From NCBI RefSeq assembly GCF_040822085.1, contig NZ_CP162006.1, positions 558,001 to 622,000 of the forward strand: a stretch of 64,000 bases of DNA. Reading direction: 5' to 3'. Source of the stretch: Rhodoferax sp. WC2427. Its GTDB lineage: Bacteria > Pseudomonadota > Gammaproteobacteria > Burkholderiales > Burkholderiaceae_C. The notes beneath the pieces are model-generated. The model made no database searches and was not told the origin of the DNA. It worked only from the letters and a program-made list of their open reading frames with translations. Shown here piece after piece: positions 17,066 to 25,449 of this stretch. Numbering within the stretch: position 1 is the stretch's first letter; each line of letters opens with the position of its first letter. The position numbers and the translations under genes are program-made.

Positions 17066-17123
17066 TGAGACTCCAGCGACCCACCACGTTAAAGCCTCAT
17101 GATCGAAGCTTCAAATTTTGCAA

Positions 17124-17819
17124 TTACGCTGCGATGGTTTGCGTATCGACGCGAACGCCCACACCCATCGTGCTCGAAACCGCGACTTTACGTAAATACA
17201 GACCTTTGCTCGAAGCGGGCTTGGCTTTGGCCAAGGCATCGATCAAGGCTGCCAAGTTGCCTTGCAACTTGTCAGAGTCGAACGAGCGACGACCAATCGT
17301 GCTGTGCACGATACCGGCCTTGTCCACACGGAACTGCACCTGACCTGCTTTGGCGTTCTTAACAGCCGTAGCAACATCGGGAGTGACCGTGCCAACTTTT
17401 GGGTTAGGCATCAGGCCGCGCGGGCCCAGAATCTGACCCAAAGTACCCACAACGCGCATGGCGTCGGGAGCGGCGATCACGATGTCAAATGGCATATCGC
17501 CTGCTTTGATCATGGCTGCCAGATCGTCCATGCCGACGATGTCTGCACCAGCGGCCTTGGCTTCTTCAGCCTTGGCACCTTGGGCAAATACCGCAACACG
17601 CTTGGTCTTGCCGGTGCCGTTAGGCAATACGACAGCGCCACGGACCACTTGGTCCGACTTCTTAGCATCGATACCGAGCTGCACAGCCACGTCGATGGAC
17701 TCATCGAACTTGGCGTTGGCGCACTCTTTAATGATTACCAAGGCATCAGCCAATGGATACAGCTTGTTGCTGTCAATCTTGCCAGCAAAGGCTTTCTGTT
17801 TTTTGGTCAGCTTGGACAT
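17124..17819 (-). CDS. rplA: Ribosomal protein L1
   Basis: This 231-residue 50S protein forms the L1 arm near the E site and, in E. coli, represses the L11 operon. The family signature around [17 protein letters not shown] is present, and length matches E. coli. It starts one nucleotide after the rplK stop, so the two are translationally linked. Confidence 0.98.
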   Translation of the reverse strand: MSKLTKKQKAFAGKIDSNKLYPLADALVIIKECANAKFDESIDVAVQLGIDAKKSDQVVRGAVVLPNGTGKTKRVAVFAQGAKAEEAKAAGADIVGMDDLAAMIKAGDMPFDIVIAAPDAMRVVGTLGQILGPRGLMPNPKVGTVTPDVATAVKNAKAGQVQFRVDKAGIVHSTIGRRSFDSDKLQGNLAALIDALAKAKPASSKGLYLRKVAVSSTMGVGVRVDTQTIAA

Positions 17820-18251
17820 TTACACGCCCTCCACATTCACACCCATAGACCGGGCAGTACCAGCAATCGTACGGACGGCAGCATCCAGATCGGCGGCCGT
17901 CATGTCTTTCATCTTGGTCTTTGCAATTTCTTCGAGCTGGGCACGGGTGATCTTGCCGACTTTCGCGCTGTGCGGTGTCGAAGAACCCTTGTCGAGCTTG
18001 ATGGCTTTCTTGATCAAAACGGTCGCTGGAGGCGTTTTGATAATGAAGGTAAAGCTTTTATCTGCAAATGCAGTGATCACCACTGGCAATGGCAGACCTG
18101 GCTCAACACCTTGGGTCTGCGCATTGAATGCCTTGCAGAACTCCATGATGTTCAAACCACGTTGACCCAATGCAGGGCCGATCGGGGGGGATGGATTGGC
18201 TTTACCGGCTGGTACTTGCAGCTTGATAAACCCGACGATTTTTTTCGCCAT
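17820..18251 (-). CDS. rplK: Ribosomal protein L11
   Basis: This 143-residue protein of the GTPase centre starts [24 protein letters not shown] chose ATG 18251, preceded by AAGGAG at 7-8 nt; an open start 42 nt earlier would add residues absent from the family. The 142 nt to nusG hold short hairpins but no gene. Confidence 0.98.
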   Translation of the reverse strand: MAKKIVGFIKLQVPAGKANPSPPIGPALGQRGLNIMEFCKAFNAQTQGVEPGLPLPVVITAFADKSFTFIIKTPPATVLIKKAIKLDKGSSTPHSAKVGKITRAQLEEIAKTKMKDMTAADLDAAVRTIAGTARSMGVNVEGV

Positions 18252-18393
18252 TATTAGCTCCTTGCGGGTCTTAACGCTTGCGTCTGCCGACATTGGCGGA
18301 CGTTTGCTCCCCGGGGTTGCGACTCACTGACAACATCCACGCTGAGTCGAAAAACGTGGAATTTACTCAATATAGAAATTAGGTCTTTAAGAC

Positions 18394-18981
18394 TTATGTC
18401 TTTTCGATCTGGCTAAATTCCAGCTCGACAGGTGTGGCGCGGCCAAAAATAGTGACCGAAACACGCACTTTGCTTTTTTCGTAGTTCACTTCTTCTACAG
18501 AGCCATTGAAGTCTGTAAATGGACCTTCTTTAACCCGGACAAATTCGCCCACCAAGAATTCAACCTTATGGCGCGGCTTGTCGGTGCCTTCTTGCATTTG
18601 GCTCACGATTTTCTGCACTTCTGCTTCTGAAATCGGAGCAGGGCGATTCTTTGCGCCACCTACAAATCCGGTGACCTTATTGGTGTGCTTCACCAAATGC
18701 CAGGACTCATCGTCCATCACCATTTCGACAAACACATAGCCAGGGAAAAGACGACGCTCGGTTGTCTTGCGTTGGCCATTTTTGATTTCAACAACTTCTT
18801 CGGTAGGCACCAGGATGCGGGCAAATTTTTGCTGCATGCCGGACTGAAGAATCCGTTCGGTAATATTGCGCTCGACTGCTTTTTCCATTCCGGAATAAGC
18901 GTGCACGATGTACCAACGCAAATCAGGATTCACAGGAGTCGCCGACGGTTCCGCCGCGCTCATTTCTACAACATCAGTCAT
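18394..18981 (-). CDS. nusG: Transcription elongation factor NusG
   Basis: This 195-residue factor binds RNA polymerase and couples it to ribosomes or Rho. The NGN domain ([18 protein letters not shown]...) and the C-terminal KOW motif ([18 protein letters not shown]) are both clear. The start overlaps the secE stop by one base (TAATG). A short N-terminal extension (about 20 residues) precedes the NGN domain. Confidence 0.97.
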   Translation of the reverse strand: MTDVVEMSAAEPSATPVNPDLRWYIVHAYSGMEKAVERNITERILQSGMQQKFARILVPTEEVVEIKNGQRKTTERRLFPGYVFVEMVMDDESWHLVKHTNKVTGFVGGAKNRPAPISEAEVQKIVSQMQEGTDKPRHKVEFLVGEFVRVKEGPFTDFNGSVEEVNYEKSKVRVSVTIFGRATPVELEFSQIEKT

Positions 18982-19364
18982 TACTTTTTCCAGCCCAGAA
19001 TCAAGTCATAAAAAACCCATTCCAGCGTCTTGTCAGTGAGCCAGAGGAACAAGGCCATAAGTACTACGAAGCCGAAGACGTACAAAGTCATCTGTGTGGC
19101 TTCCTTGCGTGTGGGCCAAACAACTTTTTTGACTTCACGCCAGGCATCTCGACCAAAAGCGACCAGTTGCTTGCCGGGCTCGGAGGACAAAAACACCACG
19201 ACTGCTGCGGCTACGCCCACAATCAAGGCCGCCCATTGGGCAATCTGCCCTTGCTTGCTCAGCAGATAAAAGGCGGCTAACGCACCCACCACCAAAACAG
19301 CAGACAAACCCAATTTGGCTTTGTCTGCGTTGGTGTTGATCGTCTCAACTTGTGAAGTGGCCAT
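18981..19364 (-). CDS. secE: Preprotein translocase subunit SecE
   Basis: This 127-residue inner-membrane subunit of SecYEG has three predicted membrane helices, as in E. coli SecE, and the conserved amphipathic stretch [19 protein letters not shown] before the last helix. It is directly upstream of nusG with a one-base overlap. Confidence 0.96.
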   Translation of the reverse strand: MATSQVETINTNADKAKLGLSAVLVVGALAAFYLLSKQGQIAQWAALIVGVAAAVVVFLSSEPGKQLVAFGRDAWREVKKVVWPTRKEATQMTLYVFGFVVLMALFLWLTDKTLEWVFYDLILGWKK

Positions 19365-19393
19365 TTTTGGCGGTTTCCTGCTTCAAATACATG

Positions 19394-19436
19394 GTGTCTC
19401 TTGAGACACAGAAGCCCGTCAGGTCATGACGGGCTT
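19394..19436 (-). terminator. Two adjacent hairpins between tRNA-Trp and secE
   Basis: GTGTCTC-TT-GAGACAC (19394-19409) and AAGCCCGTCA-GGTCA-TGACGGGCTT (19412-19436) are two perfect inverted repeats. On the minus strand the second is not followed by a T-run before secE, so it may process the tRNA-Trp transcript or partly terminate it rather than act as a full terminator. Confidence 0.5.
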
Positions 19437-19473
19437 GTTTGGACTAACTATGTGCCACCTTGAACTTATCAGG

Positions 19474-19549
19474 TGGCAGGGGCGGAAGGAATCGAACCAT
19501 CAACCTTCGGTTTTGGAGACCGACGCTCTGCCAATTGAGCTACGCCCCT
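19474..19549 (-). tRNA. tRNA-Trp (CCA)
   Basis: This 76-nt cloverleaf has anticodon CCA, the seven-pair acceptor stem AGGGGCG/CGCCCCT, discriminator G and an encoded CCA end. It follows tuf by six bases and is probably cut from the tuf transcript. Confidence 0.96.
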
Positions 19550-19555
19550 ACAAAA

Positions 19556-20746
19556 TTAAGCAATGATCTTGGCAACCACACCGGCGCCGACGGTCTTGCC
19601 GCCTTCGCGGATAGCGAAGCGCAGACCTTCTTCCATGGCGATGGGGTTGATCAGCTTGACGGTGATCGACACGTTATCGCCAGGCATGACCATTTCCTTG
19701 CCTTCTGGCAACTCGATCGCACCGGTCACGTCCGTGGTACGGAAGTAGAACTGGGGACGGTAGTTGTTGAAGAAAGGTGTGTGGCGGCCGCCTTCGTCTT
19801 TGCTCAGCACGTAGATTTCGGAGGTGAAATGCGTGTGTGGCTTGATCGAGTTGGGCTTGCACAGCACTTGGCCGCGCTGCACGTCTTCACGCTTGGTGCC
19901 GCGCAGCAAGATGCCGACGTTGTCGCCAGCCTGGCCTTGGTCCAGCAGCTTGCGGAACATTTCCACGCCGGTGCAGGTGGTCTTCTGGGTCACGGTGATA
20001 CCGACGATTTCGATTTCTTCACCGACCTTGACGATACCGCGCTCCACGCGACCGGTCACCACGGTACCGCGGCCAGAGATCGAGAACACGTCTTCCACGG
20101 GCATCAGGAATGCGCCGTCAACTGCACGCTCAGGCATGGGGATGTAGGTGTCGAGTGCTTCGGCCAGCTTGATGATGGCTTCTTCGCCCAGGGGACCCTT
20201 GTCGCCTTCCATGGCCAGCTTCGCCGAACCGTGGATGATGGGGGTGGTGTCGCCAGGGAAATCGTATTTGTCGAGCAGCTCGCGCACTTCCATTTCAACG
20301 AGTTCGAGCAGTTCGGCGTCGTCGACCATGTCGCACTTGTTCAGGAACACGATGATGTAAGGCACGCCCACCTGGCGGGCCAACAGGATGTGTTCGCGGG
20401 TCTGGGGCATGGGGCCGTCAGCAGCCGAGCACACCAGAATCGCGCCGTCCATCTGGGCCGCACCCGTGATCATGTTCTTCACATAGTCAGCGTGGCCTGG
20501 GCAGTCGACGTGGGCGTAATGGCGGTTGGCGGTTTCGTATTCGACGTGGGCGGTATTAATGGTAATACCGCGCGCTTTTTCTTCGGGCGCTGCGTCGATC
20601 TGGTCGTACGCCTTGGCTTGGCCGCCGAACTTGGCTGCCAGCACGGTGGTGATGGCGGCGGTCAGCGTGGTTTTGCCATGGTCAACGTGGCCGATCGTGC
20701 CCACATTGACGTGGGGCTTGGTACGTGTGAACTTTTCTTTTCCCAT
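19556..20746 (-). CDS. tuf: Elongation factor Tu
   Basis: This 396-residue GTPase delivers aminoacyl-tRNA to the ribosome. GTP-binding elements [15 protein letters not shown] and NKCDMVD are all present, followed by the two beta-barrel domains. It is embedded in a tRNA-Tyr-Gly-Thr-tuf-Trp transcription unit. Betaproteobacteria usually carry a second copy near fusA, so this may be one of two. Confidence 0.99.
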   Translation of the reverse strand: MGKEKFTRTKPHVNVGTIGHVDHGKTTLTAAITTVLAAKFGGQAKAYDQIDAAPEEKARGITINTAHVEYETANRHYAHVDCPGHADYVKNMITGAAQMDGAILVCSAADGPMPQTREHILLARQVGVPYIIVFLNKCDMVDDAELLELVEMEVRELLDKYDFPGDTTPIIHGSAKLAMEGDKGPLGEEAIIKLAEALDTYIPMPERAVDGAFLMPVEDVFSISGRGTVVTGRVERGIVKVGEEIEIVGITVTQKTTCTGVEMFRKLLDQGQAGDNVGILLRGTKREDVQRGQVLCKPNSIKPHTHFTSEIYVLSKDEGGRHTPFFNNYRPQFYFRTTDVTGAIELPEGKEMVMPGDNVSITVKLINPIAMEEGLRFAIREGGKTVGAGVVAKIIA

Positions 20747-20834
20747 TTTTCAACTCTCCAAGGAGCTCCGAAAAAAATAAACCAAATTTACCCAACCATC
20801 GGCACCTACTGGATTCGGCGCACTTTCAAAATAC

Positions 20835-20909
20835 TGGTGCCCATTCCGGGAATCGGACCCGGGACCTCTCCCTTACCAAGGGAGTGCTCTGCCACTGAGC
20901 CAAATGGGC
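20835..20909 (-). tRNA. tRNA-Thr (GGT)
   Basis: This 75-nt cloverleaf has anticodon GGT, acceptor GCCCATT/AATGGGC and an encoded CCA. It lies about 90 nt upstream of tuf in the same transcription unit. Confidence 0.95.
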
Positions 20910-20974
20910 ACTTGTTACATTGCTGCGGAAGACCCGAAGCAACACAACCTAAACTTGCTACTGACAAACGCCTT

Positions 20975-21048
20975 TGGAGCGGGAGACGGGAATCGAACCC
21001 GCGTCATTAGCTTGGAAGGCTAGGGTTCTACCATTGAACTACTCCCGC
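20975..21048 (-). tRNA. tRNA-Gly (TCC)
   Basis: This 74-nt cloverleaf has anticodon loop CTTCCAA, hence anticodon TCC, acceptor GCGGGAG/CTCCCGC, discriminator T and an encoded CCA. It sits between tRNA-Tyr and tRNA-Thr. Confidence 0.95.
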
Positions 21049-21146
21049 ATTCTGGTGCCGAGGCACCCGAGGCGAAACATTCACGCCAAACCCAAAACCC
21101 GCTTGTCAATACTTTCAAAAACTGGCTGTCATTGCTGACGTTTCGC

Positions 21147-21232
21147 TGGTGGAGAGGGCTGGATTCGAACCAGCGTACTCGTAAGAGGGCAGATTTACAG
21201 TCTGCTGCCATTAACCACTCGGCCACCTCTCC
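21147..21232 (-). tRNA. tRNA-Tyr (GTA)
   Basis: This 86-nt class II tRNA with a long variable arm has anticodon GTA, acceptor GGAGAGG/CCTCTCC and an encoded CCA. It is first in the tRNA-tuf transcription unit. Confidence 0.95.
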
Positions 21233-21245
21233 GGCGAAGCCTTAA

Positions 21246-21274
21246 ATTATAGCACAGAGTTTTTTGCTCAGTGC
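21246..21274 (-). promoter_or_regulatory. Promoter of the tRNA-Tyr/Gly/Thr-tuf unit
   Basis: A perfect TATAAT (revcomp of 21246-21251) lies 13 nt before the 5' end of tRNA-Tyr. The region 17 nt further upstream (GCACTG) is a poor -35. Position and quality of the -10 fit a strong stable-RNA promoter. Confidence 0.55.
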
Positions 21275-21359
21275 CTAGGCTGTACGTTAACAGCTTTTGA
21301 TCATACCGCGTAATGGTGGCACTTGCCTTCGCGGTGGTGAAAATTTCCTACGTCGCGGG

Positions 21360-22100
21360 TTAGGCCGTACGGGACCAGTCGATGGCGGTAGCGCCTGACC
21401 GGGCCAGGAAGTCGTTGGCACGTTGGAAGTGCCTGTTTCCTATGAACGGGTTGGGTGGGCGCAATGCCGAGAGCGGGGAGGGATGGTTGGACTGCAGCAC
21501 CAGAATGCTGCGGCCATGGGCCGCAGCGACTTGCTGAATCAACGGCGCTTTGCTCTGGGCATGGGCCCCCCACAGCAGGTAGGCGCACACCGGAGCGGTT
21601 TGTGCGACCTGCATGACGACCGCGTCCGTCAAGGATTCCCAGCCGCGTTTGGCGTGGCTGGCGGGGAGTCCGTCCTCGACGGTTAGACAGGTGTTGAGCA
21701 GCAACACGCCTTGTTCGGCCCAGCCCACCAGCGACCCACCCTGGGCGCGCGCTGGCATGCCTTCTTGCTGGAGTTCTTTGAAGATGTTGCGTAGCGAGGG
21801 GGGCGGCTGGATGCCGGGCGCCACGGAAAACGCCAGCCCCTCAGCCTGACCGGGGCCGTGGTAGGGGTCTTGGCCCAGGATGACAACCTTGACCGTGCCC
21901 AGCGGCGTGAGGGCCAAGGCGCGTAATGGCTGAGGGGGGTAAATCGTAACTTTTTGCGCCAGGCGCTGGTTCAGAAACTGGCTGAGTCGTTGGCCATGCG
22001 CCGAAGCCAGAAAGTCCGCCGCGCATGGCTGCCAGTCGGGTGCAACACTGGCGACAAGCGGTGGCCAGCCTTGCAGGCAGTCCGCTTGAAAAAGAGCCAT
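21360..22100 (-). CDS. ung: Uracil-DNA glycosylase
   Basis: This 246-residue enzyme removes uracil from DNA in base excision repair. The water-activating loop GQDPYHGPGQAEGLAFS and the C-terminal HPSPLSALR loop carry the catalytic Asp and His of family 1 enzymes. I chose ATG 22100, 10 nt after the trpC stop; an open frame to 22220 lies inside trpC. It is the last gene of the trpC/mtgA/aroE group. Confidence 0.96.
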   Translation of the reverse strand: MALFQADCLQGWPPLVASVAPDWQPCAADFLASAHGQRLSQFLNQRLAQKVTIYPPQPLRALALTPLGTVKVVILGQDPYHGPGQAEGLAFSVAPGIQPPPSLRNIFKELQQEGMPARAQGGSLVGWAEQGVLLLNTCLTVEDGLPASHAKRGWESLTDAVVMQVAQTAPVCAYLLWGAHAQSKAPLIQQVAAAHGRSILVLQSNHPSPLSALRPPNPFIGNRHFQRANDFLARSGATAIDWSRTA

Positions 22101-22110
22101 GGCGGGTGTT

Positions 22111-22905
22111 TTACGGAGTGGCAAACAGGCTGGCCAGCGCCACGCCGGGGTCGGCGGCCCGCATGAAGGCTTCGCCGACCAGGAACGCGTGGATGTTGGC
22201 GTCCCGCATGCGCTGCACATCGGCCGTGGTCAGGATGCCGCTTTCGGTGACCAGAAGACGGTCCACGGGCACATCTTTTTGCAGCGCCAGTGTGGTGTCC
22301 AGGCTGACTTCGAAGGTGCGCAGGTTGCGGTTGTTGATGCCGATCAGCGGGGTTTTGAGTTTCAGGCCGCGTTGCAACTCGGCGGCATCGTGCACTTCCA
22401 CCAGTACCGCCATGTCCAGTGAATGGGCGATGGCCTCCAGCTCGACCATGTGGCTATCCTCCAGGGCCGCGGCGATCAGCAGGATGCAGTCGGCACCCAT
22501 GGCCCGCGACTCATAGACCTGGTAGGCGTCGACGATGAAGTCTTTGCGCAACACTGGCAGCTGGCAGGAGGCGCGTGCCTGTTTCAGGTAGTCCACCTGG
22601 CCTTGGAAGAACTGTTTGTCGGTAAGTACTGACAAACAGGCTGCGCCGTATTCGGCATAGCTTTGGGCGATGTCGGCGGGAATGAAATCGGCGCGCAGCA
22701 CACCTTTGGAGGGGCTGGCTTTTTTGATCTCGGCGATGACGGCAGCCTGTCCGGCGGCGATTTTCTTGCGCATGGCGCCTACAAAATCGCGGGTGAGTAC
22801 GCGGGATTCCGCGTCGGCGCGCATGTCTGCGAGGGAGGTGCGGCGCATCGCGGTGGCGATTTCGGTGCGCTTGACTGTGATGATTTGTTCGAGGATGTCA
22901 GACAT
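22111..22905 (-). CDS. trpC: Indole-3-glycerol phosphate synthase
   Basis: This 264-residue TIM-barrel enzyme closes the indole ring in tryptophan synthesis. The signature [10 protein letters not shown] and the later [15 protein letters not shown] and LIGINNRNL segments are present. ATG 22905 (MSDILEQI) is chosen over an in-frame ATG 39 nt earlier because it aligns with family N-termini. The other trp genes (trpE, trpG, trpD) are not adjacent here; it sits between ung and mtgA. Confidence 0.95.
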   Translation of the reverse strand: MSDILEQIITVKRTEIATAMRRTSLADMRADAESRVLTRDFVGAMRKKIAAGQAAVIAEIKKASPSKGVLRADFIPADIAQSYAEYGAACLSVLTDKQFFQGQVDYLKQARASCQLPVLRKDFIVDAYQVYESRAMGADCILLIAAALEDSHMVELEAIAHSLDMAVLVEVHDAAELQRGLKLKTPLIGINNRNLRTFEVSLDTTLALQKDVPVDRLLVTESGILTTADVQRMRDANIHAFLVGEAFMRAADPGVALASLFATP

Positions 22906-22959
22906 GGAGGGGCTCAGGCGGTTTCGGCAGGAATGCCCCTGCATTATCCATCTCGCCCA

Positions 22960-23715
22960 TCAAGGTAGCTCGGCGCTGGGCATGCGGGCCACGATGGTGG
23001 CGGCGCGGCTGCCCAGGTAGCCGGAATTGGGCAGTTTTTCGAAATACTTGGGCCGGGGCAGCATCACGGCTAGCCGGGCGGCCTCGAACGCGCTGAGGCG
23101 GGACGCGGGTTTGCGGAAGTAATGCTGGGCGGCCGCCTCGGCACCGAACACGCCTTCGCCCCATTCCACGTTGTTCAGGTAGATCTCGAGGATGCGCTGC
23201 TTGCCCAGCAGGTGCTCCAGCAGCATGGTCAGCACGAATTCCTGGCCCTTGCGCAGCAGCGTGCGTTCGCCCGACAGCAGCAGGTTTTTCGCCAGCTGCT
23301 GGGTGATGGTGGAGCCGCCGATGACTTTGGGTGGTTTGACCGGCTTGGCCGGGGCGGTCGCCTTGGCTTTGGCGGGCGCGGCCAGTTTGGCGGCGCGTTC
23401 CTGGGCTTTTTCGTTCTTGTCCCAGGCTTTTTCCAGGGCTTCCCAGTCCACACCGTCGTGGTTGGAGAAGCTGCTGTCTTCCGAGGCGATGACGGCGCGT
23501 TTGAGGTTGTCCGAAATCTGGCTGTAGGGCACCCATTCCTGCCGCCAGCGCAACGGGGTGTCGGCACCGGTCAGCAGCCGCCAGGCTTCCGAGCGTTCAA
23601 ACGCCGTGGATTGCGGCGCCAGCACCAGCATCAGGGCGATGCGGCCCACAAAAAACAGTTGCAGCGCCAGCGTGGCGAACGCCACCAGCACCAGCCAGCG
23701 CAGCATGGAACGCAT
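22960..23715 (-). CDS. mtgA: Monofunctional peptidoglycan glycosyltransferase MtgA
   Basis: This 251-residue inner-membrane enzyme polymerises lipid II into glycan strands. It has an N-terminal membrane anchor, then the GT51 motifs AVIASEDSSFSNHDGVDW (catalytic Glu), GGSTITQQLAKNLLLSGERT and the IYLNNVEWGEGVFGAEAAAQHYF motif. Between the first two motifs is an insertion of about 30 residues rich in Ala, Lys and Pro (AAKLAAPAKAKATAPAKPVK), longer than in E. coli. It lies 4 nt after aroE. Confidence 0.93.
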   Translation of the reverse strand: MRSMLRWLVLVAFATLALQLFFVGRIALMLVLAPQSTAFERSEAWRLLTGADTPLRWRQEWVPYSQISDNLKRAVIASEDSSFSNHDGVDWEALEKAWDKNEKAQERAAKLAAPAKAKATAPAKPVKPPKVIGGSTITQQLAKNLLLSGERTLLRKGQEFVLTMLLEHLLGKQRILEIYLNNVEWGEGVFGAEAAAQHYFRKPASRLSAFEAARLAVMLPRPKYFEKLPNSGYLGSRAATIVARMPSAELP

Positions 23716-23719
23716 GCTG

Positions 23720-24544
23720 TCAACCCAGGCTGGCGCGCAACTCGGCCAACACCTGTGCGGACGGGGGGCGCACGCCGCGCCAGAGCAAGAAGGCCTCTGC
23801 CGCCTGCTCGACGAGCATGCCCAGGCCGTCGCGCGGCGTGGCTTGGTGCGTGCGGGCCCAGTCCATGAAGCCCGCCGCTGCAGGTCCGTACATCATGTCC
23901 AGTGCCAGCGCACCGGGTTTGAGTACGCTGGGTGACACGGGCACGCCCGCACCGCTGAGGCTGCTGGCGGTGGCGTTGACCACGATGTCATACGGCATTT
24001 GCACTGCGGCCAGCTCGGCGCTGTCTACCTGCACGCCGTGTGACTGCGCCAGCGCTGCGTGGCGCGCCACCAGCGCTTCGGCTTTGCCCAGCGTGCGGTT
24101 GGCCACGGTGATGCGGCGGGCCTGGGCGGCGATCAGCGGACCCAGTACCCCGGCGGATGCACCCCCGGCACCGATCAGCAGCACGTCGCACCCGGCCAGG
24201 GCCACCCCGGCGTTGTTCTGGATGTCGTTGACCAGGCCGGCGCCGTCGGTGTTGTCGGCATGGATGCCGTCGGCGCGAAAATGCAGGAAATTGCTGGCCC
24301 CGGCCAGTTGGGCGCGCGGGGACTGGTGATTGGCCAGTTGGGCGGCCTCAAACTTGAAGGGCACGGTGATGTTGCAGCCCAGCCCGCCCTCGGCGCGAAA
24401 GGCGGCCACCGCCTGCGCAAAGCCATCCAGCGGCACCAGGCGCTTGTCGTACTGCAGGTTGTGGCCTGACAGGGCAAACCGGGCATGTATCCACGGCGAC
24501 CGGCTGTGTTCTATCGGGTTGCCCATCACGCAATAGCGGTCCAT
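23720..24544 (-). CDS. aroE: Shikimate dehydrogenase
   Basis: This 274-residue NADP-dependent enzyme reduces 3-dehydroshikimate in the common aromatic pathway. Substrate-binding NPIEHSRSPWIH, the catalytic Lys in NITVPFKFEA, NTDGAG and the nucleotide-binding GAGGASAG are all visible. It lies between a TonB-like protein and mtgA, a frequent aroE-mtgA pairing in Proteobacteria. Confidence 0.96.
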   Translation of the reverse strand: MDRYCVMGNPIEHSRSPWIHARFALSGHNLQYDKRLVPLDGFAQAVAAFRAEGGLGCNITVPFKFEAAQLANHQSPRAQLAGASNFLHFRADGIHADNTDGAGLVNDIQNNAGVALAGCDVLLIGAGGASAGVLGPLIAAQARRITVANRTLGKAEALVARHAALAQSHGVQVDSAELAAVQMPYDIVVNATASSLSGAGVPVSPSVLKPGALALDMMYGPAAAGFMDWARTHQATPRDGLGMLVEQAAEAFLLWRGVRPPSAQVLAELRASLG

Positions 24545-24582
24545 ACACGTACTTTCTGTGTCAAAAAAAGGAGGGGCGGGGG

Positions 24583-25449
24583 TCAGGGGGAAGTGCCGCC
24601 TTTGGTTTCCAGCGTCTGGTCGCGGGTGAAGCGAAAGCGCGACACCACCACCAGCTGGTCGACTTTAGCCCGCATCGCATCGCTGAACAGGCCAAACGGA
24701 CCGGCATTGCGCACGATGGCCTCGGCCCGCCGGTCCAGCGTGCGGTTGCCCGAACTTTCGGCGATTTGGGTGGCCAGCACCTGGCCGTCGAAGTTGACGG
24801 TGACGATCATGGTCAGCGCGCCATAGAGTTTTTTGCCTGCCAGTTCGGGGAAGTTTTCGGTGCCCCGGTCTTCCACCCGGCGGCGCAGGTTGTCGTAGTA
24901 CACCGCATACACCTCTTCGCGGGTGGCGGGGCTGACGTAGCGGCGCTTGGGGCGGGCGTTTTCCTGGTTGATGCGCCGTTCGATCTCGGCCAGCAGGTTG
25001 AGCAACTGGCGGCGTTTTTCTTCCTGCGCAGCGGCTTCGGGGGAGTTACTGGCCTTCTTGGGGTCTGGAATGGGCAGGCTCGCCAGCTGCTGGGTGACCT
25101 GCGCCAGCAGCATGGTTTGCTGCTGCTGCATCGCGTCCATCTTGCGCTGCGTGGCCTCCATGGTTTCACCCAGATCGGTGATGGCCGAAGGCGGCAGCGG
25201 CGTGGTGGCGCGGCCCGCATTGGCCTCGCCGCCCCCGGCCAGCGATGCCTGGGCGATGGCCGTGGCGCGCTCGGGCGGGGTGGTGGACTTGGCGTTGACC
25301 AAAATCACCTCCAGCGGCGTGTCCTGGAACACCCGATTGAAGGACTCGGGGTCGATGAAGCGCAGCGTCAGCAGCACCGCGTGCAGGGTGATGGACACCC
25401 CGAGTGCGATCTGCAGGGCGGTGAAGTTGCGTAGGAAGCGCCAGGTCAC
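24583..25449 (-). CDS. TonB-like energy transducer family protein
   Basis: This 288-residue protein has an N-terminal membrane helix (ALQIALGVSITLHAVLLTLRF), a long Gln/Glu-rich probable coiled coil (about 95-160) and a C-terminal TonB-like fold (YGALTMIVTVNFDGQVLATQIAESSGNRTLDRRAEAIV, in parts). Lack of the Pro-rich spacer and a missing exbBD neighbourhood argue for a TonB/TolA-like protein of unknown partner. The start is GTG at 25449, overlapping the TGA of the exoribonuclease gene (GTGA). Confidence 0.8.
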   Translation of the reverse strand: MTWRFLRNFTALQIALGVSITLHAVLLTLRFIDPESFNRVFQDTPLEVILVNAKSTTPPERATAIAQASLAGGGEANAGRATTPLPPSAITDLGETMEATQRKMDAMQQQQTMLLAQVTQQLASLPIPDPKKASNSPEAAAQEEKRRQLLNLLAEIERRINQENARPKRRYVSPATREEVYAVYYDNLRRRVEDRGTENFPELAGKKLYGALTMIVTVNFDGQVLATQIAESSGNRTLDRRAEAIVRNAGPFGLFSDAMRAKVDQLVVVSRFRFTRDQTLETKGGTSP

